Assembly: GCF_033807715.1 (NCBI RefSeq)
Contig: NC_084610.1
Coordinates: 5,890,769-5,954,768 of the forward strand
Source of the DNA: Cololabis saira
Lineage: Eukaryota; Chordata; Actinopteri; Beloniformes; Belonidae
DNA length: 64,000 bases
Reading direction: 5' to 3'
Part shown: piece by piece, positions 23,777-35,515 of the stretch
How positions within the stretch are numbered: the stretch's first letter is position 1
How the letters are laid out: each line of letters begins with the position of its first letter
Translations under genes and position numbers: made by a program
The notes under the pieces: model-generated
Told to the model about the DNA's origin: nothing
What the model saw: only the letters and a program-made list of their open reading frames with translations
Databases searched by the model: none

Positions 23777-24926
23777 CTGGTCGGTAGAGACGGTTCCATC
23801 CAACCTGAAGGTTGCCGGATGAATCTCTGGACAAGTGTCCCTGGACAGAACAGCGTTGCTGGAGACACTCATCCCGCCAGTCCAAAGTCCAGATAAATGG
23901 GAACAGCAGCCGGGAAGGGAAGTCCCAAATCACCATGCAGAATACGACGATCTGCTCTGGTGACCTCTAAAAAAGAAAAGCGGCAAAAAAACAGAAAACC
24001 CCAACTTTATTCTTCTCCCAAATCTGCTGCCAGTCACAGTTTGGGTGGAAAGAGCTTGAGGTCAATGTCCAAGCCTGGAAAGGACACAATTTGGATCTTC
24101 ACCGCGGGAGAATGCGTGGAGATTCCTCCGGAGACGCGTCCCGGCTCAGTTAGGAACAACCAGCAGAGGTTGTTGTCTGCTGTAAGTCACAGAGACGGCG
24201 CTGTCCACGATGGTCATGGACCTAATCCTCTCGGTCTCGACGTTTCTCTTCTTCTTTCAGTCAAAAACGTGAATAAAATATCTTAAATGAGCATCACTGA
24301 GATGTTTTTGTTGTCGTTGATTTGCATTGTTGATTATGACCACTCGGACGAGTCAACAGCTTTGTTTGGGCTCTTAACTTTGAGCTTAATGGTGAGATGT
24401 GATGGTGGTTAATTGCATAAGTGGCGTACTGTACATGTAACGGGTTTACCCCCCCCACCCCCGGGCTGAGCTGGCTCCGGCTGGCAGAACAGCATCCTCT
24501 GTACACTTTATCTCCCTCGCTCATTGCTTTGATGTGTTGTGATTGCGTTGGTGTGGCGGTGGTGCGCCGGGTGGGAGGGGTGAGGGGTTGGAGATTGGAT
24601 GGAGGTTGTGGGGTGGGGGGGGGGGGGGGGGGGGGGGGGGTGCAGCAGAGAAAAACGTTCCGCAGTGAAAATGTGCTCCCACTGAAGCGTAGAGAGACTG
24701 CAGCAGAGTGAACGAGCCTGTGCACCACCTGCAGTCGAGTGTGTGTGTGTGTGAGAGAGGGAAATAATCACCCAAGACACAATGATTAAACACCCCGCTC
24801 CTCATCCTCCATCCTCCCTTTCTCTCCTGGCTCCTTCACTCCCTTCGACCCATTTCTCCACACACAACACCATCATCACCCTGAGCCTGCCTTCTATCAG
24901 CTTTGCACAGCGACTGCTGCTGCACG

Positions 24927-24959
<33 letters not shown>

Positions 24960-25345
24960 ATTGCGCATGCTGATGTGTGTGTGTGTTCACCACCAGTCTC
25001 TGCTCAGTATTCTCCAACACATTCCCCCCCTCCTGCCTCTTCTGTTTCAGCGACTCGCTGCTTCCCTTTTTGCCATTCTCCTCTTCTCCTGGCGTCTCAG
25101 GTCCATCCATTTTGACTCCACCACTCACTGTCAGCCCTTTCTCCATCCTCCCCATCTCCACTCTCACTCATTTCTTCTCCTCTCCAGTGACTCTGCCTTC
25201 AACTCTGACACATCCACCCCGGCTGAATACACTAAAAACCCCTTCTGTAATCCAAGGGTTTTTTTTTTTTCCCCCTCTTTCCCTCCAACTGCTCCAAGTC
25301 CCCCCCCCCTGTCCCCCTCCCCATCCTCACTCTTTTGCTCCCCTC
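23777..25345. other. Intergenic, then low-complexity upstream region with G26 run
   Basis: No gene is supported before 24,300. From about 24,430 the sequence is strongly biased: a run of 26 G (24615-24640), GT runs at about 24738-24752 and 24931-24957, and C/T-rich tracts to 25,345. Long frames here on both strands are artefacts of that bias. The region may be the distal promoter of the gene starting at 26104. Confidence 0.5.
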
Positions 25346-26103
25346 CTCCCGCTCTAAGTGCTGCAGCATCAGTGCATGTGTGCGAGAGAGCAGCGCGGAG
25401 CGAAAGAGGTGGACAAGTGTGTGTAAGCGGAGTGTGTGAGCGAAGCACCGGGGATCCTGAGCCTGCAGGAGAGCCATGTAAAGAGGGAGGCAGGTGGAGG
25501 GGGGGTTCTTCTGCCTGTGGATGTATATATGTATATGCCCGGGCCGTGTTTGCAGGCGAGCGTATGTGTGTGAGTATGGGCATGCCAGCGTGTGTGTGTG
25601 TGTGTGTGTTCAACACTGTCGTCGATCAGCGACAGGCTCTTCGCATTATGCAGCCGACGGTGCTCATCACACTTTGAGGACTGACTCATCCACACCGGGC
25701 TGCAAAGACACGGGAGCCAGAGACGGATGGAAAGACAAGGAGGCTGTTTTAAGCTCTCGATGCTCAGGGTCCCTCTAGACCGTCCGAGGGTCTGGTTCTG
25801 TTTGTGGGATGCCAGCAGCCCCTGCAAATTGGAATTGCAGACGCACAACCAGACAGACGTCCGAATTCGCTGAAAGCCCCTGAAACGAAAATAAACCCCC
25901 CACACCATCGTCGTCTGAATCAAAGGACGGTTTCCACTTCTCATCTGCTCCATGGACTAGGACAAGAGGATCTCCGTAATCCACTTGATTTCCTTCTTTT
26001 TTTTTTTTGTGTGTGTGTGTGTGTCGGAGGCGGGTGCAGGATCCTATCCCAGAACCGGGGAGGGAGATAAGAGGCTGGCAGACCAGACGGGGCAGACTGA
26101 GGC
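25346..26103 (+). promoter_or_regulatory. Putative promoter-proximal region and 5'UTR of the tensin-like gene
   Basis: Sequence just upstream of the start exon becomes mixed and G/C-richer, with GT runs at about 25589-25609 and 26008-26023. Several upstream ATGs occur. One, at 25475, is followed immediately by TAA (a minimal start-stop uORF). TGA at 26098-26100 is in frame with and two codons before the chosen ATG. The transcription start cannot be placed from sequence alone. Confidence 0.35.
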
Positions 26104-26199
26104 ATGGCTCGCCTCAACTGGTGCCTGGCTGCTGTCATCAGCTGGGGCAAGTTCCTCTTCTCCTGCTTCTTTCCACTGCGGGGGGCCAAGCGAGACAAG
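26104..26199 (+). CDS. tns1: Tensin-like gene, first coding exon (partial gene)
   Basis: This is the first coding exon of the only host gene I can support. It encodes 32 residues, MARLNWCLAAVISWGKFLFS followed by CFFPLRGAKRDK, and ends in phase 0 at AAG with donor GTAAGA. I chose this ATG because G at -3 and +4 gives a good context and an in-frame TGA lies two codons upstream, so no longer N-terminus is possible without splicing. The peptide is Trp/Cys/Phe-rich and weakly hydrophobic, then basic. It is not a convincing signal peptide and more likely an isoform-specific N-terminus. Its phase allows joining to 28653 or directly to 56382. The tensin identity comes from the downstream C1 exons; tensins are focal-adhesion proteins linking actin to integrins. 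Long tensin-1 isoforms carry an N-terminal C1 domain, which is why I favour tns1 over tns2. The first-exon assignment itself is inference from position, phase and splice signals. Confidence 0.55.
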
Positions 26200-28652
26200 G
26201 TAAGACCTCACGGAGAGGGGAGAAGGGGAGAAAGGGGTGCTGGGAATGGCACACTTAGAAGGGATTGAGTTGACTTAAAGGATTCTCCTTGCACATGTTG
26301 CCTTTTCGATACCCACTCCAGCCGATGCAGGTGCCTCTCTCTTCTGCAACAGAGTTAATCTGAAATGATCGTTCTGCATGCAGCGTGCATCAGGACAGGC
26401 CTCGGTCTCAATCACACCTCTCCACCGTGACTTGCATGCAGTTGGCCTTACCTAGACCACCACATGACGTAGCGGTGAAAACCAGCCCGGCGCCCGGTCA
26501 TGGACCATGGTCTCCGGAAAGGCTGGTTCCTACCCCCACTAAGTGCCGGTTCAAGGTCAGGTCTGCATCCCTACGTGGTCTCCGGGCGGCTACTGGAGAT
26601 TTAGAAGGTGGGGAACCATGGGGACCACATTTTTGGGTTTGCAAGAGGAACCAGCAAGCGCTTCTGTCAAACAGGGTCACCTTGCCTTTACAGCTGCAGA
26701 ATTGTAATGCACCATAATTAGTGGGTGTGTGTTTGACAAAGGAAAAGATTTTGACATCCCCTGCCTGTCATCTCTAGAGAGGGGGGTTGGGAGTCTGCTC
26801 TGCCTGTGAGATGCCTGCGAGATGCTCCTGTGGTCATACGGCATGTTTGGAAGGCCAAACTCAGGTTCATTGATCAGCAGCAGAGACATCCACTCTCTCT
26901 CTCTCATTTCTGTGTTTCTGGATGGAGACCTCAGCTGAAACTGGGGGGGTTCTTGCTCCACGGCTTCTCGGTAGCAGCTAATCAGTCACGTGTAACATTT
27001 CCTCTGATCGACTTAGTTACGCACTTTTGGAGGGATTTGAGTTATTTCAGCGATTCACCCTCTCCTGGAACTCGTCCCCCGGGCTGGAAACGGGGACCAG
27101 CTTCAGCAGTCAGGGAGAGTATCACCAGAAACAAGAGCACCCCCCCACCCCCCCTTTTTTTTTTTAACTCTAATGCACCATTTCAGTCCTGACTCGGCCC
27201 AACTTTCCTTTCAATCCCGGACCCTAAAGGCTCCGAACTTGAGCATCGTCGCATGGTAACGGCCTGCTGTTGGAAGTAGTATTTGGGCAGTGAAATCCCT
27301 CGCTAGGGGGGGGTTAAGCTCATGGTGGCACCACAGAGTGCAGTGCTGCAACTGCCCGTCTCCTCCAGCCCCAAAGACCCTCCCACCAGCACCAGCACCA
27401 GCAGCTAAACCCACCGTCCCCCACCATCCCCGGCCCCCTCCTCGCCCAATTGCCGCAGCTTCTTATCTCTACACCCGCGCTCCATCCCACCAGCCCCCCC
27501 CGCCCCCCGCCCCCCCATCGCACTCTCTTCTACTGCATGTGTGTGTGTAACTGTGTATTGAGCTTGTTAGTGCCTTTGCAGATACACACTCATTATACAT
27601 CCTGTACAAGCTCCAGCTCCGGCTTTCCTCTCAGTACTGGCTGTCTTCATTTAGGTTTAGAAAATTATTCATTTTTATGGGATTCTTCCGTTTCCATCCC
27701 TTTTGAACTGATAAGAGCTTCACTGTCAGAGTTGCGTAATTCAGTTGATGATTGTTTATCACCAGAGATGTTCAGGTTCGGGTTCCATAACCTGCAGCAA
27801 CATTTGTGCCTTTGTTTTCTCTAGAGAAGCGTTCATGCAGTTCACTTGAATATATCTTTTTGTTTATCATATTGTTGCAATAAATGAGTCTCTAAAGTCT
27901 TATCAGTATGTATCAAAGTGTAACTGAACTCAGTACGCTTGTTTGATCCCAGGTTAATATTATATTTTAATGATTTGGTAGATAGATACTGAGTTCTTGT
28001 TTATTCTTGTAAAAATGTACATCATTATTGATACTTCCCTTATGAATGAAGAGTTGCTAATATCCAGAAATGAATAAGTCTTCATTATTTTGCTTTTCTG
28101 TGATCACTTTACAGTTAAACTCATTTTTGTACTGATGTGATGATTTTCCATCTCACTCTTTCCTTTTTTTTTGGGTTGTTTGAAATTTAAGTTAAAAAAC
28201 GTTATTTGTGCGCAGGGGTCAATCTAAGGTGCACGGACAATATCAACCAACAACAGCTTTAAAAAAAGCAGATTGCATAAAAAGACACAAATTTTAATCA
28301 AATGAAGTTGATGCATTTATGCAGATTAAGTGCGTAGTATAAATATAAACCCAACGACGTAAGATTAAACCAAACTGTCATAGATAAACTATAGTATCCA
28401 AGATTTTATGATACAAAAATAATTTTTTGTATCTTTTTTTGTGAACATCTACATCTTTGGGGTCATGTCTCTTTAAGTGGCAATTGGTGATTTTAGCATC
28501 TCCTTATGCTCTTTTTCCAACATTCTGTCTTTTTGTGACAATCTTAAGGTGGTTTGATTGACTGGCTCAATCCCCCGACTCTTCCAGCATCATGCAACAC
28601 CTCAGAACTCACTGGACACTTTTGAACCGTCTGTCCTGTTGCTGTTCTGCAG
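26200..28652 (+). other. Intron 1 of the tensin-like gene (if the 45-nt exon is real)
   Basis: It starts GTAAGA. It contains C-rich and G-rich tracts (about 27140-27165 and 27480-27520) and no identifiable transposon or exon. If the 28653 exon is not used, this intron runs on to 56381. Confidence 0.45.
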
Positions 28653-28697
28653 CATCAGGACCGGCCACGTGGCCGACAGGGAGGTGAAAGTGGAGAG
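28653..28697 (+). CDS. tns1: Candidate 45-nt cassette exon of the tensin-like gene
   Basis: A pyrimidine-rich tract and TTCTGCAG acceptor precede 45 nt ending at a GTAAGG donor. The exon is phase 0 on both sides and open, encoding HQDRPRGRQGGESGE, a polar Gly/Arg-rich linker. It would insert 15 residues between the N-terminal peptide and the C1 domain, and skipping it would keep the frame. It has no domain content, so the evidence is only splice signals, length divisible by three and phase agreement. A chance match is quite possible. Confidence 0.35.
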
Positions 28698-29260
28698 GTA
28701 AGGCTCCGTGCCTTCCCTCCAAGAGCCGCTGCGAGGTGTTCAGTTTCCATGGCAACGCGGCTCGGGCAGTCCCCACATGATGGGGCTGGGTTACAACGGG
28801 AGCTGGGCGGCGGGGTTGACTGTGAATGTATGGCGGTTTTGTCAGAGGGAGATGAGGAAACAAGAGAGGGAGGTGGAAGGATGCTGCGTAAAGGTTTTCT
28901 CCAGATGCGTTACTATGGTGACACTATTGTGGCACTGTGGAAGAGGAACCCTCTCCTCACCTCAGTTTTCCTCTCATTCACATCCTCTTTTTTTCCAGCT
29001 TCTTTTCCTTCTACACTTTCATCCCTCTCATCTCCTCTCCTCTTTCCCTTTCATGCATTTCCATGTTCCCTTTTGCTTAATTTCCTCTTCTCTTGCACCC
29101 GTTTGGCACCTCATCCAACCTTGTCTCTTCACTTCCTCCGATGTGATATTTCTCTCCTTTCTTAGCAAGAGCATTGCAGTTTTGGCGCAAAAAGTCACAT
29201 TTTCTTCCCTCGCGATAGGTCTTTTGTAAGAATACCAATAATATTCAGAACCTCTTTGTA

Positions 29261-29410
29261 GTGGTCATGGCGTAGCGGGTAGAGTCCGTTTCCGTCCAAC
29301 TGGAAAGATGCAGATTCAAACCCCTGCTCGGTCAATTGCTCTTTAGCATAGTGCTGGCCCCAGGCCGGGATACATGGGAAGGGAAAAGCATCTGACGTAA
29401 ATAAACATAT
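29261..29410 (+). mobile_element. tRNA-derived SINE, diverged
   Basis: An A-box-like TGGCGTAGCGG (29268-29278) and a B-box-like GATTCAAACCC (29313-29323) are spaced as in a tRNA-related pol III promoter. They are followed by a non-tRNA body containing CATGGGAAGGGAAAAGCATC, common in fish SINEs, and an A/T-rich tail near 29400. It is not a functional tRNA, since the stems do not close. Confidence 0.65.
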
Positions 29411-31519
29411 GAGTCGAGAGTATGGACTTTTGCTTGCGTTGTGATTTCAGATCCAACGTTTTCCACGTAATACTGCTACGACAAAAACTGATATTTGATA
29501 TCATCACAAGTTGTGAGTCTTGTCTAATGCATATTGTGCAGTTTGATGACGCCAAAAGCATCAACAACCAGTGTCGAGAGGGGGTTGTTGTTGTTGTTTG
29601 AATCGTGAAGGAATTTGACCGTTGTATGTAAATATGTATGTAAATGCAAGTCTGCAACTTAAAAATCGGTCTTTACAGTCCTCAGTTGCGAGACGGGGCC
29701 ATATGTTAACCTTTTGAAGCAGAAAAAGATTTCAAGTTTAATGTCGGGATACAGGAGCCGAGGACCCAAAAGCAGGAGGTCATGTCCTTTTTATTGAACA
29801 CAAGTTGAACAACAGAAGGCACTACTAAAGTAGGATAGTGAAATTATTAAACTGAAAACCGACAAGGAAATAGAAGAATGCAAGCAAACCAAGGTAGAAC
29901 AACGCATACATGACAAACGAGGGACAGACGAGACACAGGTGTTGACAATGAAACGGAGCAGACCAGCATAGGAAGTGACAGAAAACACTTTCAAAATCAA
30001 ACAGGAACTCTGAACCAGTAAATCAAAGCTAAAACCTTGATCAAATCAACATCTAAAGACCTTGACAGGTATTTGAAACACACTTGTTGTCTCTTTCTTT
30101 TTTTTTTTTGCACCGTGGCTCCTTTTAAGTTCAGTTTTTCATCCTACTTTCCTTCTGCTTTCATTTGATTCATTTTGTTTTCTCTCCTGCTTGAGTCCTG
30201 TCCCATCTCCTTCCCCTCTCCCTTCTCTATCTCTTGTTTACTCGCCTTTGCATTTGTTTCCCTGATGCCTCATCAAGGCATTCACATCAGGCAGCTGTCC
30301 AGAAAGCCAAAGAGAGAAAAGGCTGATGGGAAACCTGCTCTCTGAATGCTTCCTCGTTCTCTGCCTCTGCAGCATACCGTACGCAGTTTGTATTTATCAA
30401 ACAGTCCCGACCAACTTTCCCTCCGTGTTGAGAAACGTGGGCCCGCCACAGCAGTCTCTCTGCAGGTGCCGCTGCCGACTTGTGCCCTGAATGGCTGGCT
30501 GTGCTCCGGGCCGCCGTTCAGCATGATGGATGCTTTGTTATTCCAGCATTAAAGCTTTAATGTGATGGATTCCCCCAGCGCCAGAAGAGGAGATGGCAGA
30601 CTCCATTCTTTTTCTTTATTCCTCTCTGCTCCTTGGCTTTTGTTTCAGTTCATCTCCCAAATATTTGATCCGCTTTTCCGGCGACGTGTTTATAATATTG
30701 CATCCGGTGATCAAATACCAGCCTCTCTGTGCGTTTGCCAGTATTTATAGATGTAAATCAGATTTCCAAAAATCTTTAAATGGCAACAGCATTGAAAGAG
30801 AAGTGTGCGGAGATCTGGTTTATTGTATTGGGAATAAGGGGATAATACCCGCCTTTTAAAAATACAGCACTCCTGCAGAAGCTGCATGTTTGCTGGTCAA
30901 AGCTTCCTTTCGACGGCTCTTCTGGCTTCATCATAAGAGAAAAACAAAGTACATGAGGAGCACGCATGAGCTATAAATGCAGAAACAAACATCTGCTAAT
31001 GGGTTTAGAGGCCACTAGAGGCTGCTCGCAACCCAGTTCAGACCAGCGGGCTGTCACGCATCAAACACATGCACCAAAATCCATTTAAAGCAGCCCAGGA
31101 GTTAACACGACTTCCAGGAAAGTGGCTAGCATGCTGTCCTGTTTGGTGTTACCATGTAAATAAAACACGTGCGGAGGCGGACGCGCTCATAAACACACAC
31201 ACAGATTATATGTCAGGTTATATGGATTGAGGTAACTGTTACAGTGGAAGTGATGGAGAGCAGCATGGATCAATACGGGGTGTTTTCTCAAAATGAATTG
31301 GCTCTTAGCCTTTTATAGATCTGCCTTTGGACTAATGTAATGTTCCTGTGCCGGCGGTGTAATGTTGATTTAGTGCTGTGCTGTATACGCACATATGCAT
31401 GATGCTAGTCCTTTACCATTAACTAAGCAATGTTTGCATGTATACCTGTTTGAATAGATGCCGTGTGCTCATGCTGTTGACTGTGAAATGTTTAAAATTA
31501 CTTAAAATGATGCTGGCAT
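29411..31519. other. Intronic sequence, nothing recognised
   Basis: No exon, RNA gene or clear repeat. Short open frames around 30282-30859 occur on both strands without domain features. Confidence 0.45.
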
Positions 31520-32580
31520 GTGAAGAATATTTGACACCCTGCTTCAAATGCAAAAAAAAGTAAATCATCTGGCTTGCCAGATGTTATAATTAGGTAAATG
31601 CAACCTCAGGAGAGCAACAAAACGTGGCTTATTACATTGTGCAACTATTTATTTGACAAAAAAACAAAGCCAGTGTGTGCAAACAAAGTAAATCCCATAA
31701 ATGAAGAGGTTTGCAAAACGACCTTTAGCAGCAATAACTTGGAGCTTTTGCTTTCTGCTTGATGTTATCAGTCTGTTACGTTGCTGTGGAGGAATGTTGG
31801 TTCAATCTTTGTCATAATGTGGCTACAGTTCATTTAGGTTCATTTTTTTTATGCATGGTCCTCCATTAGGTCAAATTACAGCATTTCAGTCCGGCTAAGA
31901 GCTGGATCCTAGTCCAGTTGCATGAATGGATTTCAGTCAAGCTTGATCTGTTTAACCGATGCACTCACGTCCAAGCAGTAGGTCACTGGGTCAATCAATT
32001 CCCAGCCCTGTCATGTGTCCCCGACAAAGTGTTTCCGAGCAGGACATTGAACCCGAATTACCGCCAATACCGGGAATAGTCGGGAAGGACACCCTATGGA
32101 GCAAAAATGCCCTGAAACGACAGAGGAGAAAGAATTCTTTAGTATATCGAGGAGTTTGTGATCCTGTGGCTACCTACACGTAACAAGCCCAAATCATCAA
32201 ACCGTCACCTCCGTGCTTGACAATTAGTGTGATGTGTTTCTGTGGATATACTGGCGTTCAGTTTGGGCATCAGGGCCAGACTCTAGTCTCATCTGTCCAG
32301 AGGGCATCATTCTTCAAGTCTTAACTTTTGATCGAAAGCCATTTTGCAAACGGTGTTCTTTTAGAAGAAAAGTGACTATGTACTTTGGCAGCGGCGGGAC
32401 TTTGTCCCAGATGTCCCAGATGTCCCAGATGTCCCAGACGAGAAAGCTGCCAAGTCGTCTGCTTTTATAGACGGGCTCATACTCGGTGATCATCACTTAA
32501 TCAATGTCTTTGATTAGTGGCCGGTACTTACCCTCTTAATTCCTCTGGACACAGTAAGGGTGTACTTGGATTATCAAAGC
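31520..32580 (-). pseudogene. Degraded Tc1/mariner transposon with antisense transposase relic
   Basis: The - strand at 32184-32227 reads LIVKHGGDGLMIWAC, the Tc1-family block that normally reads VKHGGGxxMxWxC. The + strand also keeps recognisable nearby transposon DNA, such as GACCTTTAGCAGCAATAACT (about 31720) and ATCTGTCCAGAGGGCATCAT (about 32291). Frames are broken and the copy is shortened. A 9-bp minisatellite has grown inside it (32404-32438). The boundaries are approximate. Confidence 0.7.
32404..32438. repeat. 9-bp minisatellite (GTCCCAGAT)n, four units
   Basis: TGTCCCAGA repeats four times in tandem inside the Tc1 relic. Confidence 0.9.
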
Positions 32581-32869
32581 TCTGCAGTGCAATTTGTCAT
32601 TCCAGACCTGGAGAATTTTTCCCACATACATAAGACCTTGAAGTTGACATTGGGCTCTTCTCTCTAATAACACGATATCCACTACCTGTTATTGGACCTG
32701 ACGACAACGGCTGCAAGGACTCGCTAGCTCCGTATTGTAATGAGCTTGTCTGGGCCCTCGGCTGTGACACAGCATCAGCTGAGTCCTGCAGATATTTTGC
32801 AGGAGAGGAGGAGAACAGATCTGGAGGCAGGAAGGGGTTGCCGATGAAAAATTGAAGTGACATTAGCAC

Positions 32870-32975
32870 AGACATGAGCGAGCATGCTTCCAGGAGAGAG
32901 GTGGAGGGAAAGAGAGGTGAGGTATGCAACGCAAGGAAGCCAAGGAGGTGGAGGAGGGTGGTCAGTGAATGGAGT

Positions 32976-33006
<31 letters not shown>

Positions 33007-33443
33007 GTAAAGAGAGGGAAGGGAAAGGAGGGGCTAACAAGGATCATTTGAGGAGAAGAGAGTTTTGGAAGAAAGAAAAGTAAAGGCCGGCTCGGCGCTC
33101 ACCTCCCTCCCCCAGCTGCTCCCTGGAATAAAGTTACCACACTTGAAGAGCGGCAGGAAGGAAGGCAGAAGTGAGCGAGGGAACAAGAGGGAGAGCTGGA
33201 AGGAGCAGGAGTGGACGAGGGGAGGGAGCTCACATGAGGGAGACTGGCTGAGGCCGTCAGAGAGAGGAAAGCGGAGCAGCAGTGCCCTCCATCTCTGTGC
33301 ATCTCTCACGTCTGCCATGGATCTATGTCGACGAGGCCTGCCGGGAAGAGCTGGGAGTTTTTGGGAATACTCTGGATTTCAGCCGTGAGCCTGGAAAACC
33401 CTCGACCGGTGTTTTGTTTTTGCCCCCCCCCCCATCCTCCAGG
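32870..33443 (+). promoter_or_regulatory. Possible 5'UTR/promoter of an alternative first exon
   Basis: Purine-rich sequence (AGGAGG, GAGAGAGG) with a GT run at about 32973-33000 precedes the candidate exon. An ATG in good context (CCATGG, 33317) opens a 23-codon upstream frame that stops at 33388, out of frame with the candidate start. There is no direct evidence of a transcription start. Confidence 0.25.
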
Positions 33444-33524
33444 ATGCCCTCCGTGTCTATGTCGCTTCCCTCTGCCCTGGCAGGCAGGGCCAGGACCTGG
33501 GTCTGTCTCTCCTGCATGTTCTGG
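33444..33524 (+). CDS. tns1: Candidate alternative first coding exon of the tensin-like gene
   Basis: ATG at 33444 opens 27 codons, MPSVSMSLPSALAGRARTWV followed by CLSCMFW, ending in phase 0 immediately before a GTAAGA donor. This matches the phase needed to join the C1 exon at 56382. Like the exon at 26104 it is short, Trp/Cys-containing and coding-start-proximal, as expected for alternative N-termini driven by separate promoters. Against it: the upstream frame stays open without an in-frame stop nearby, the start context is modest, a good-context ATG lies upstream in another frame, and there is no homology I recognise. Confidence 0.3.
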
Positions 33525-33844
33525 GTAAGACATGTTCGTGCAGGGACGATCAAGACGATCAGAACAGTGAAATATTCCAGTCGGTGTAAGCAGATCCGAA
33601 CACATGACACATGAATGAAGGACTTTAGTTGCACTGAGCTCTGTCAGATGTTTGAAAGACGTTCCACAACTGTTGACAAGTGGGTGGCTGTGTTTACACG
33701 TGAAACTTGGAGATGAAAGGTTGCTTTAGAAACCGTGGCACACAAGCATCCCTGTTTCCTCCCGTGTTTGGAGCACATGCACCCGTGAGTCAGGTGGACG
33801 TTGCAGTTTGGGGGGATTTTTCCAGAGTAAATCACGTCTCTAAA

Positions 33845-34499
33845 GTACGACGGAGTATTAGGGCCAAACTAAGACAAAAAAAATTGGAAATTACGAGAAT
33901 AAAGTCATAATATAATGAGAATAAAGTCGTAAAATTACGAGAATAAAGTCGTAATGTTGCGAGAATAAAGTCGTAATAGAATAAAGTCGTAGTATTATGA
34001 GAATAAAGTCGTAATATTACGAGAATAAAGTCGTAAAATTACGAGAATAAAGTCGTAACATTACGAGAATAAAGTCTTAATGTTGCGAGAATAAAGTCGT
34101 AATATTATGAGAATATAATTTATGAGAACTCTAACAGGAAGAGCTTCTTCTCCCTGTGTTAAAATGAGGAATATTGAGCATCTTGTGAAGTTATATTTAT
34201 ATATTTATAATATATTACGACTTTATTCTCGTAATATTATGACTTTATTCTCGTAATTTTACAACTTTATTCTCGTAATTTTACGACTTTATTCTCGTAA
34301 TATTATGACTTTATTCTCGTAATTTTACGACTTTATTCTCGTAATATTATGACTTTATTCTCGTAATTTTACGACTTTATTCTCGTAATATTATAACTTT
34401 ATTCTCGTAATTTTACGACTTTATTCTCATTACATTATGACTTTATTCTCGTAATTTCCTTTTTTTGTTTTTTTGTTTGGCCCTAATACTCCGTCGTAC
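33845..34499. mobile_element. Large foldback element made of GAGAATAAAGTCGTAA units
   Basis: The ends, GTACGACGGAGTATTAGG and its inverse at 34482-34499, are perfect over about 25 bp. The arms consist of ~20-bp tandem units (TTACGAGAATAAAGTCGTAA) on the left and their reverse complement on the right, around a ~110-bp unique loop at about 34100-34205. TAAA lies just outside both ends, a possible 4-bp duplication. It is non-coding. The arms could form a hairpin hundreds of bases long. Confidence 0.9.
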
Positions 34500-35515
34500 T
34501 AAAGAGTCTCAGTTGGACTCAGACACAACCTAGATGCTAAATTCCTCCATCAACATCATTTTTCTGTGTTAACCGGCCTGTAAAGTTCAGGGGTGTGTGG
34601 TTTCCTTCCTCTTGAGTCCTGCTGGTACATCTGCAGAGGTCTGCTCCGTCCGCTGATCCTGACAGGTCTGATCCGCAGCGACTCGCATCGGCATGTCGGT
34701 GCGTCGAGTCCACGCAGCCTCGGCACTGGAGTTATTTCTGGGTTCTCCTGTATAATTTAATCTGCTGCTGCTCTCCTCTTCTTCTGTATGTGGGGCTGAC
34801 CGAGTGTGTCAGGAGCAGGGGGGGGCTCTCCGCACAGGCACGCCAACCCCGAAAAATGCATGATTTGAATTGACTTGGTCGGATGCGAATACAGATGTGA
34901 GACTGAAGCCTTTGTGAAGTGGAGCCGCGTTCAGCGAGTGGGCCGGCGAGGCTTTTGTGTTTATAAAACATTTCTATCAAGTGAAACCTGCCTCTTTAGA
35001 TGTTCTTTTCCACAAAACTGGAGGATTGTGGATGTCAACATACAGCCACATCAAATGTCATCCTGCTTTTCTTGAGTCTGGCAGTAGCATCATGCAAACT
35101 TTACTTGTGAGAAACATGGATTTATCGCTTTTCTCTGCTTGTGTAACGTACACACGTGTGTAAATGAGGCATCTGTCCTACTTCTCTCCAGCTTGCAGTG
35201 CAGGGTAGAGCCATTTAGATGCAAGGGAACGAGGCCGGGTGGTAAACAGCCTCCATGCACTCCACATGTAGTGCGAGTTTCCGGGGACGAGGGGCCTCCG
35301 ACTCGGCAACATCCGCAACAAAAACAGATAAATGCTAAAACTGCACTGTGTACGGCTGCTTTGGAGGTGTGACATCAGCGGGGAGAGGAAGTTGAGGAGC
35401 GAGTGACGTACGAGAAGCTAGTTCTGAGAAAGCTCCTCAAATACAGGCTGTTAATAATGCATCATCCCCACGCACAGACTGAAAACATGAGTCGACATGC
35501 TGACAGAGGAAGCCA
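34500..35515. other. Intronic sequence, nothing recognised
   Basis: No exon or repeat is identified. Confidence 0.45.

Noticed and set aside
23897..24286. 129-codon open frame on +
   Set aside because: Basic, low-complexity-like product with no domain; no promoter or splice evidence.
24934..25677. 247-codon open frame on +, and overlapping frames on -
   Set aside because: It runs through GT repeats and C/T-rich tracts (VCVCVCV, PPPP, SPSP). Composition alone keeps it open; no domain or splice logic.
33317..33388. Coding start at the ATG with strong context (33317)
   Set aside because: Its frame stops at 33388, and the possible GTGAGC donor at 33385 would leave phase 2, incompatible with the phase-0 acceptor at 56382.
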